Source: Patella vulgata
Taxonomy: Eukaryota; Mollusca; Gastropoda; Patellidae
DNA length: 64,000 nucleotides
Assembly (NCBI RefSeq): GCF_932274485.2
Contig: NC_065884.2
Span: forward strand, 33,499,540-33,563,539
Direction: 5' to 3'
Every line of letters starts with the position of its first letter. The first letter of the stretch is position 1. This document shows, piece by piece, positions 55,862-64,000 of this stretch. The translations under genes were made by a program, and so were the position numbers. A model generated the notes under the pieces. It ran no database searches and had not been told where the DNA came from. It saw only the letters and a list, made by a program, of their open reading frames with translations.

Positions 55862-57292
55862 TCTGAAGGTCACAATTATTATCTTGTGGACCCTATAGAG
55901 GTCATAATTTTTATCAGATTTAAAAAAACGTATTATTATATCACCGTTGCACCCTAAGGACGGCTGAGTTCGAATTTCGTGAAAATCAGCCCAAAACTGA
56001 CAGACAAAATGGCCTCCCTTCGTTTTCAAATAGCCTAAAAATATGGTATATCAAGGTTGTGGACCCTATAGAGGTCACAATTTTTATTTGTAAGTTTATA
56101 ACACAAAGATCTTGGTTCCTTTCGATGTTTGCGCATATCGAATCGTAATTTCCTGAATTATGGCCCTTGATTGTAGGAAAAATCACTTTCTTTTTTAGCT
56201 TGTTCTCTATCCATCTCTCGAAAATGTGGGTTTATCCTACCTGGCAGCCGCTGGTTTAGCTTGTGGTCCCTCTGGAAGTCACAATTATTATCCGATTTAA
56301 AAAAACGTTTGATTAATCACCGTTACACCATAAGGACCAAAATTGCCAGACAAAATGGCTGCTGTTTGTATGCGAGTAAAAATATGGTATATCAAGGTTG
56401 TGGACCCTGTAGAGGTCACAATTTTAATTCGGTTTTGATGAAACTTGAAATGCTTGTTTATAACCTAAAGATCTTGGTTCCTTTCGATATTGTTGCATAT
56501 CGGATCGTAACTTCCTGAATTATGGCCCCTGATTATATGAAAAATCGCCTTTTTAAGCTTGTGGTACCTCTGAAGGTCACAGTTATTATCTGATTTTAAA
56601 AATCGTTTGAATATATCACTGTAACACCATAATATAGGCTGATTTCGAATTTTGTGAAAATTGGACCAAAACTGCCGGACAAAATGGCCGCCGCTCGTAC
56701 ACGAATAGTATAAAAATATGGTATATCAATTTTGTAAACCTTGTAGAGGTCACAATTTTAATCTGACTTTGATGAAACTTGAAATGCATGTTTATAACCC
56801 AAATATCTTGGTTCCTTTCGATATTTGTGCATATCAGATCTTAAATTCCTTAATTATGGCTCCTGATTGTCCGCAAAATCTCCTATTTTTAGCTTGTGGT
56901 CCCTCTGGAGGTCACAATTAGTATCCAATTTAAAAAAACGTTTGATTATATCACTGTTACACCGTAAGGAAGATCGAGTTCGAATTTCGTGAAAATCGGA
57001 ACAAAACTGTCGGACAAAATGGCCGCCGCTTGTACGCGAATAGTGAAAAAATATGGTATATCAAGGTTGTAGACCCTGTATAGATCACAATTTTAATCTG
57101 ATTTTCATGAAACTTGACATGCATGTTTATAACCCAAAGATCTTGGTTCCTTTCGATATTTGCGCATATCGAATCATAACTTCCTGAATTATGGCCCATG
57201 ATTGTACTTTTTTAATTTACTTATATTTCTGTGCCAGAAGTAAACAACGTAACTTCCTGAATTATGGCCCCTGATTATCCGAAAAATCCCCT
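55862..57292 (+). mobile_element. Family A arrays with an internal right end
   Basis: Type 1/2 monomers from 55886 reach a right end (GTGGGTTTATCCTACCTGGC then AGCCGCTGGTT) at 56255. Monomer sequence then continues at once with TAGCTTGTGGTCCC, as if one A element had inserted in the T-run of another. The continuing monomers (56258-57200) are a diverged subtype with CACAATTTTAATC. The last 90 bp before 57293 match the flank at 46983-47077. Confidence 0.7.
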
Positions 57293-59296
57293 TTTTATAC
57301 GCCCACATTTTCATGTGGACATATATTGTTGTCGCCCCTGTTTGTCCGTCCGTCCACAATTTGTTTGTGGACAGTCTACAGGTCACAATTTTTATCTGAT
57401 TTCAACGAAACTTGAAATATACCTTTATCTCCCTCAGATCTCGGTTCCGTTCGATATTGGCATGTATCGGACCATAACTTCATGGATTATGGCCCCTGAT
57501 TGTACGAAATATGGTATATCAAGGTTGTAGACCCTGTATAGATCCCAATTTTAATCTGATTTTGATGAAACTTGACATGCATGTTTATATAAACCCAAAG
57601 ATCTTTGTTCCTTTCGATATATGCGCATATGGCCCCTGATTGTACGAAAAATCGCGTTTTTAGCTTGTGGACCCTATAGAGGTCATAATTTTTATCCGAT
57701 TTAAAAAACTGTATTCTTATATCACCGTTACACCCTAAGGATGGCTGAGTTCGAATTTCGTGAAAATCGGCCCAAAATTGACAGACAAAATGGCCACCGT
57801 TCGTTCTCAAATAGCGTAAAAATATGGTATATCAAGGTTGTGGACCCTATAGAGGTCACAATTTTTATCCGATTTTGTTGAAACTTGAAATGTAAGTTTA
57901 TAATTCAAAGATCTTGGTTCCTTTTGATATTAGCGCATATCGGACCGTTACTTCCTGAAAAATCACGTTTTTAGCTTGTGGACCCTATAGAGGTCATAAG
58001 TTTTATCTGATTTAAAAAACCGTATTGTTATATCACCATTACACCCTAAGGACTGCTGAGTTTGAATTTCATGAAAATCGGCCCAAAATTGACAGACAAA
58101 ATGGCCGCCGTTCGTTCTCAAACACCGTAAAAATATGGTATATCAAGGTTGTGGACCCAATAGAGGTCACAATTTTTATCCGATTTTGTTGAAACTTGAA
58201 ATGTAAGTTTATAATTCAAAGATCTTGGTTCCTTTCGATATTAGCGCCTATCGGACCGTTACTTCCTGAAAAATCACGTTTTTAGCTTGTGGACCCTATA
58301 GAGGTCATAAGTTTTATCTGATTTAAAAAACCGTATTGTTATATCACCATTACACCCTAAGGACGGCTGAGTTTGAATTTCATGAAAATCGGCACAAAAT
58401 TGATAGACAAAATGGCCCCGTTCGTTCTCAAATAGCGTAAAAATATGGTATATCAAGGTTGTGGACACTATAGAGGTCAGAATTTTTATCCGATTTTGTT
58501 GAAACTTGAAATGTAAGTTTATAATTCAAAGATCTTGGTTCCTTTCGATATTAGCGCATATCGGACCGTTACTTCCTGAAAAATCGCGTTTTTAGCTTGT
58601 GGACCCTATAGAGGTCATAAGTTTTATCTGATTTAAAAAACCGTATTGTTATATCACCATTATACCCTAAGGACGGCTGAGTTTGAATTTCATAAAAATC
58701 GGCACAAAATTGATAGACAAAATGGCCCCGTTCGTTCTCATATAACGTAAAAATATGGTATATCAAGGTTGTGGACACTATAGAGGTCACAGTTTTTATC
58801 CGATTTTGTTGAAACTTGAAATGTAAGTTTATAACCCAAAGATCTCAGTTCCTTTCGATATTTGCGCATATTGGACCGTAACTTCCTGAATTATGGCCCC
58901 TGATTGTACGAAAAATCGCATTTTTAGCTTGTGGACCCTATAGAGGTCATAATTTTTATCCGATTTAAAAAAACGTATTATTATTTCACTGTTGCACCCT
59001 AAGGACGGCTGAGTTCGAATTTCGTGAAAATCGATCCAAAACTGACAGACAAAAATGGCCGCCCTTCGTTCTCAAATAGCCTAAAAATATGGTATATCAA
59101 GGTTGTAGACCCTACAGAGGTCACAATTTTTATTTGTAAGTTTATAACACAAAGATCTCGGTTCCTTTCGATGTTTGCGCATATCGAATTGTAATTTCCT
59201 GAATTATGGCCCTTGATTGTAGGAAAAATCACTTTCTTTTTAGCTTGTTCTCTATCCATCTCTTGAAAATGTGGGTGTATCCTGCCTGGCAGCCGC
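57293..59296 (+). mobile_element. Family A element, complete
   Basis: The left end ATACGCCCACAT, loop TTTC, ATGTGGACATAT and CCGTCCGTCC is followed by about twelve alternating monomers, including three very similar consecutive dimers around 57960-58790. The right end GTGGGTGTATCC and CTGCCTGGCAG closes at about 59296. Confidence 0.75.
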
Positions 59297-59998
59297 TGGT
59301 TTAGCTTGTGGTCCTTCTGGAAGTCACAATTATTATCCGATTTAAAAAAACGTTTGATTAATCGCCGTTACGTCGTAAGGACCAAAATTGCCTGACAAAA
59401 TGACTGCCGTTAGTATGCGAATAGTGTAAAAATATGGTATATCAAGGTTGTGGACCCTGTAGAGGTTACAATTTTAATTTGGTTTTGATGAAACTTGAAA
59501 TGCTTGTTTATAACCTAAAGATCTTGGTTCCTTTCGATATTGTTGCATATCGGATCGTAACTTCCTGAATTATGGCCCCTGATTATACGAAAAATCACTT
59601 TTTTTAGCTTGTGCTTCCTCTAGAGGTCACAATTATCCGATTTAAAAAAACGTTTGATTATATCACCGTTACACCGTAATAAAGGTTGAGTTCAAATGTC
59701 CTGAAAATCAAACCAAAACTGTCAGACAAAATGGCCGCCACTTGTACGCGAATGGTGTAAAAATATGGTATATCAAGGTTGTGGACCCTGTAGAGGTCAC
59801 AATTTTAGTCCGATTTTGATGAAACTTGAAATATATGTTTATAACCCAAAGATCTTGGTTAATTTTGATATTTGCGCATATCGAATTGTAACTTCATGAG
59901 TTATGGCCCTTGATTGTAGGAAAAATTACTTTCTTTTTAGCTTACTCTTTTTCCATCTCTAGAAAATGTGGGCGTATCCTGCCTGGCAGCCGCTGGTT
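59297..59998 (+). mobile_element. Family A, resumed outer copy with right end
   Basis: Continues with TAGCTTGTGGTCCTTCTGG and diverged monomers as at 56258, then the right end GAAAATGTGGGCGTATCC and CTGCCTGGCAGCCGCTGGTT. This could be the outer element into which 57293-59296 inserted. Confidence 0.65.
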
Positions 59999-60643
59999 AC
60001 ATGTACAATAACTTATATTTTTGCAAGATTTTTTTCGAGTGGGTCGACTTCCCAAATTTCTGAAAATTGACCCATTTGATATGGAATGCCTTGAAATGAA
60101 TTTTGGCTACTGGTACCTAAAACAACAGATTGAAATACCTTAATCTTGTGATACTTTTGAAAGATGATTATGTAAGATTTAGATAAACAACTGACTTTTT
60201 TTTAGAGTTTGAAAATAGATAATGGAAATGGATACCGGTAAATTGAAAATTTCAGTCAAATTACATTATTCTGAGGGAAGTTATGAATGTTTAAAGTTTT
60301 GACAAAAATAGTATAGTCTCGATTGTCATTGCTACGATTTAAAACAAAGTCTGGATTTTCCATTTTAACGTTAAACGATTAAATGGAACAGATGTTCTAA
60401 TCAACTTAATATCCCAGTTACCTGATGACATAGAGATTTGGTTGTGGGCTTGTCACGTAAATAAATGTAAAATAAAAATTTATATAACATTTGAATCCAG
60501 AAAAAAGATCTGCTTTATTAAGCAAATTTAGTTTTTGCATAACGCATGAAGGTTTAGATAACTCTTCATGAGTTGCGAATAATTATAAGAACTATTCCTT
60601 TCTTTTTAAGCATAATTATTCATTATGTTATTTTATTTTTCAG
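59999..60643. other. Intron sequence
   Basis: No repeat family clearly assigned, apart from 60240-60370, which is distantly similar to 27640-27760 (AATTTCAGTCAAATT followed by CTCGAT and related phrases). Confidence 0.4.
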
Positions 60644-60728
60644 ACCATTTAGAGATAACAAGCCTAACAGATAATTTTCTAGTCCATGTTGCTACAGCTC
60701 ACAGGTTACCTCCTTTGTGGACCAATAG
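60644..60728 (+). CDS. Exon of a PI3K-like host gene, start of the C2 domain
   Basis: 85-bp exon between TTATTTTTCAG and ACCAATAG|GTAACA, phase 1 in and 2 out. It encodes DHLEITSLTDNFLVHVATAH then RLPPLWTNR. The pattern V.V.TAHRLP..W is typical of the first strands of the PI3K-type C2 domain. The intron before it is about 22.5 kb and contains most of the transposons in the right half of the window. Confidence 0.7.
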
Positions 60729-60900
60729 GTAACATCTTTACTTATTCCGTAAATGTAGCAGATCATTTTATAAAGCATTGAATATTTTATGGGACATTTC
60801 CAGATTACCAAATCTTTCATGAGTTATATGTTTCAGTTAGTGGTAGCCAAGAGGCGTGAAGCAATATGTTAACGTGCGGATGAATTATATCGATGTTATG

Positions 60901-62310
60901 CTTTTTATACGCCTATATGGAAATATGGACGTATATTGCCGTCGACCTGTGGGTCCGTCTGTCCATTGTCCACAATTTCTTGTGAACGCTCCAATGCCAA
61001 AAGTTATCATCCAGTTGTTTTAAAATTGATATATGTTGTTGACATTAGTGAGATGAAGAAGCCTATTTAATTTCAATAATTTCCGTTTATTACGTCTAGA
61101 GTTATGGCTCTTTTTTCACTTTGTTGAACATTGTGAATGCTCTAATGACTGACAACAGTTATCATCCGATCTGTATGAAATTTATATGCATTATTTAAAT
61201 TAGTGAAATGAAGAATGCTGTTGAATTTCACCAATTTCCGTTTATTACGTTTAGAGTTATGGCCCTTGTTTTACTTTATTGAACCTTGTGAACGCTCTAA
61301 CATCAAAAGTTATCTGCCAATCTGTATGAAATTTACATGCGTCATTTAAATTAGTAAAGAAAAGAATCCTATTGAATTTCAGCAATTTCCATTTATTACT
61401 TCTAGAGTTATGGCCCTTGTCTTACTTTGTGGTCCCACGTCTTTTGAAGAAAGCCGGAGACTATTAAAATGGGTTCGTCCGTCCGTACGTCTGTCTGTCA
61501 CACTTTTTGGGACACAATAACTCTCTTTCTAATTGAACTAGAATGTTCAAACTTGGTGAAGGTGTTTATTAGGTCAATGCCTTGATGGTGTTCGAAGATG
61601 AGTATTTTCTGCCTAGGGTAAGCAAAAATATGCAATTTGATTGATTCATGCTTTGGGATACAATAACTTTAGTTCTTATGAAGTGAGAGTGATGAAACTT
61701 GGTGTATAGTTTCATTACATCATTACCTTGACTAAGGTCGATAATGGGCATTTTCTGCTCAGGGTAAGCAGAGCAATAAACAATTTTATTGGCCGAGACT
61801 TTGGAACACAATAACTCTCCTTATAATTGAGCTAGAATGTTCAAACTTAGTGTAGGTGTTTATTAGGGGAGTGCCTTGATGGAGTTCGAAGATGAGCATT
61901 TTCTGGTTAGGTTAAGCAGAGATAAGTAATTTATTTTGGGATTTCGGCGATGGATGTCAGCCTCACTGTTGGCTTGTTCAACCATGTTAATGCTCGATTG
62001 ATGAAAGTTATCATCCGATATGTATGAAATTTATATGCATCATTTAAATTTGTAAAACAGAGGTCTATTGAATTTCAGCAATTTCCGTCAATAATTTCTA
62101 GAGTTATGGCGGTTGTGAACTGTATGAAATTTATATGCATTATTTAAATTAGTAAAACGAAAATGCCTGTCAAATTTCAACAATTTCTGTTGATCACTTC
62201 CAGAGTTGAGACCCTTGTTTCAGTTTGTAGAATCTTGTGAACCCTCAAACGGCAAAAATTATAATCTGATCTGTATGGAACTGTCTTGTAAAGGCCTCCA
62301 ATTACCTACA
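60901..62310 (+). mobile_element. Family C element interrupted by a D element
   Basis: The left end ATACGCCTATATGGAAATATG then GACGTATATTGCCGTCG and GTCCGTCTGTCC begins at 60906. Three and a half C monomers follow to 61430, then the D insertion, then C sequence again from 61977 (CATGTTAATGCTCG). It is cut at about 62310, after CCAATTACCTACAATGG, and fused to family A monomers; the C right end is missing. Confidence 0.7.
61431..61976 (+). mobile_element. Family D element nested in C
   Basis: Left hairpin partly decayed (CCCACGTCTTTTGAAGAAAG), short CCGTCCGTACGTCTGT tract, four monomers with GGGACACAATAACTCTC-type boxes, right end GCGATGGATGTCAGCC then TCACTGTTGGCTTGTTC. Older than the copies at 39757 and 53849 by divergence. 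Confidence 0.75.
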
Positions 62311-62645
62311 ATGGAAATTGGCCTAAAACTGACAGACGAAATGGCCGCCCCTCGTTCTCAAATAGCGTAAAAATATGGTATATCAAGGTTGTGGACCCTA
62401 TAGAGGTCACAGTTTTTAATCCGATTTTGTTGAAACATGAAATGTTATTTTATAAACCAAAGATCTTGGTTCCTTTCGATATTCACGCATATCGGATAGT
62501 AACTTCATGAATTATGGCGCATTTCAGACCATAACTTTCTGGATTATGACCCTTGATTGTACAAAAAATCCTGTTTGTTTTTAGCTTGTTCTCTATCCAT
62601 CTCTTGCAAACTGTGGGCGTATCCTGCCTGGCAGCCGCTGGTTTC
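62311..62645 (+). mobile_element. Family A right-end fragment
   Basis: Two monomers (CTGACAGACGAAATGGCC, GTGGACCCTATAGAGGTC) and the right end GTGGGCGTATCC with CTGCCTGGCAG, CCGCTGGTTT, fused to the truncated C element. Confidence 0.7.
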
Positions 62646-62689
62646 AATTTTTGTATGGTCTTCTGGCAGATGCGTTCTTAATATATGTG

Positions 62690-62740
62690 CCATCTATTTA
62701 TTTAGGGATTGACTTCAGCCTCACTATTGTCTTGTTTTAT
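62690..62740 (+). mobile_element. Family D right-end relic
   Basis: GACTTCAGCCTCACTATTGTC and TTGTTTT match the D right end; nothing else of D is present. Confidence 0.55.
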
Positions 62741-62920
62741 TCACATTCTGGAGTAACAGACTAAACATGTGATTTAACATAATTAAGTTATTTTGACTAG
62801 AAAATATACTTTTGGTGATGTTTGATTAGTTTTATGTGCTTGAAAGTTAAACATTGTTATGATGTTACCCACTGGTGGGTAAGTAATCAATTGTATCATG
62901 CAACAATTTATTGTTTTCAG

Positions 62921-63058
62921 GATTAATCCTAAATATGAGGAATATCAAGTAATATTTAGTTTGTTTCATGGTAATAAAAGACTAGCCCCCGATGTTTCTA
63001 CATCACCCCAAAAAGCCTCATCTTCTGGTCTCTGTGATAGAATATTATGGGATGAATG
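62921..63058 (+). CDS. Exon of a PI3K-like host gene, C2 domain
   Basis: 138-bp exon between TTGTTTTCAG and GATGAATG|GTAAGC. It reads INPKYEEYQVIFSLFHGNKR then LAPDVSTSPQKASSSGLCDR and ILWDEW. The pattern Y..F..L.HG...L, a variable loop and I.WDEW is the core of the PI3K-type C2 domain, which binds membranes. With the preceding helices this points to a class II phosphoinositide 3-kinase, which phosphorylates phosphatidylinositol lipids on endosomal and plasma membranes. Kinase exons must lie beyond the right edge. Class I is less likely, judging from the preceding segment only. Confidence 0.7.
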
Positions 63059-64000
63059 GTAAGCTTACACTTGTAGTTTTACTTTATAGTCTTTTTAGAA
63101 GAAAGATGTGTATGTGCTATAATTTTATTAAAATATTTTTGCCCATTTTTATATGCCCACAAGTAGAATAAGACTCGAAGAGATGACAAAAAATAGTGGA
63201 AATCTTTCAAGTGGACAATCGAGACAAGAAAAACAAACAGATGTTATCTACTTAATTACAAGATTCGAGTTTTAAAAGAACCTCAGCCCCAATTTATGTT
63301 TCACCTAATTAATATCTATAAATATCAGACTAACAGATTATATACAAAGGAAGTGTCGGTGTGTTTTATTAAAGAACGGAGTAATAACCACATTTTTCTT
63401 TTCACTGTGTATACTTCTTTTAATTATAGTTTGATCAGATGTGTACGGATATTTATGATCTTTAATATTTTAAATAATTATCAAAATTCAGATGGAATAG
63501 ACATATATTACAAATGGATAACTTACTTTGAGACTGATTTTGAATCGACTTACACTGGGAAGTATCAAAGGTGATATTTGTGCAAATAGGGTATAGATTT
63601 CTGACTACATTGGTAAATTTGTACCAATATCGCAACAAATCTAATTATCGCAACAAATCTAATACGAAGAGGCTAAAATCTGTACATACGGTGTGTTAAT
63701 TAACAGGGGTGAGAAATTGACTGAAAGTAGGTGTCACAACTCGCGTTGGAAGAAAGTGGTTTTTTTCCCAATTTGTAACCTTTTTTAAACTTAACGTGAC
63801 ATAGTCGCTATTTAATCTTTTGAAATATTTTGAAAGCCAATTTCTTGTTGTTTTGTATGATATATTTTTTATGAACCTGATCATAATATTAATTTCATAA
63901 ACTTAAGTTGAAAAACGTCAATTTTGTGTGTTTTGACATTACGGTAAAAAAAATTGTCACGTTTTGAAACGGGGGGTACCCTATCTCAAGTGCTCGTCGG
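63059..64000. other. Intron sequence, no further exon seen
   Basis: Contains a lone TTTTTATATGCCCACA left-end relic at 63147-63162 and a small tandem duplication of ATCGCAACAAATCTAAT at 63630-63662. No convincing exon. Confidence 0.45.

Noticed and set aside
63296-63574. 92-residue frame after the last C2 exon
   Set aside because: AT-rich, hydrophobic/aromatic composition of random intron sequence; not in a compatible splice context.

Overview
The window is eukaryotic, AT-rich and almost entirely repetitive, with one thinly spread spliced host gene. The repeats have left ends reading ATACGCCCACAT or GTCCCCCGCCTTTC, (CCGT/CTGT)n tracts and monomers containing TTATGGCCCTTGAT. Repeats of this kind are familiar from bivalve molluscs, so a marine or freshwater bivalve is the best guess. 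This rests on recall and on sequence style, not on a search.

Host genes. Five exons on the plus strand (32567-32701, 37744-37799, 37946-38088, 60644-60728, 62921-63058) have good splice sites and compatible phases. Together they encode a helical segment followed by a PI3K-type C2 domain, most like a class II phosphoinositide 3-kinase. The gene enters from outside the window and continues beyond it, and its introns are packed with transposons. At 1850-3533 lies a decayed, internally deleted copy of a multicopy metazoan protein family marked by a D-E-T-x-K-F-G box. A few other exon-like pieces (13378-13651, 17611-17694) are weakly supported.

Mobile DNA, left to right. 3.5-7.5 kb: hairpin-ended tandem-repeat elements (families B and A) and a 146-bp array. 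7.6-9.0 kb: a Tc1-type DD34E transposon with perfect 32-bp inverted ends. 9.7-11.7 kb: a complete family C element. 12.0-14.1 kb: an outward-facing inverted duplication of a promoter/first-exon-like segment. 14.2-19.7 kb: nested A and B elements and a foldback hairpin. 20.0-25.9 kb: two inverted hAT-like elements, each with a perfect 8-bp target duplication. 26.5-28.9 kb: a Penelope-like GIY-YIG fragment and a foldback. 29.2-32.5 kb: a B element hosting a hAT-like and a C element. 36.8-37.7 kb: a deleted pogo/Tigger-like element. 39.8-41.2 kb: a family D element. 41.4-42.8 kb: satellites. 43.7-46.9 kb: a fossil tyrosine-recombinase retroelement (DIRS/Ngaro type). 47.1-48.3 kb: a complete A element. 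48.46-54.63 kb: a 6.2-kb pogo-like element that contains an I/Jockey-type LINE and a D element, itself inserted in a 167-bp array. 55.9-62.7 kb: overlapping A, C and D elements.

The most interesting signal is the shared architecture of families A, B, C and D. Each has a left-end hairpin, then a short tetranucleotide microsatellite, then an array of about 145-170-bp monomers, then an inverted copy of part of the left end, then a small terminal hairpin. Insertions of one family into another show that they enter T-rich tracts without an obvious target duplication. This resembles what is known of bivalve pearl elements and non-autonomous Helentron/HINE-type elements, but the copies here carry no genes and the assignment is inference.
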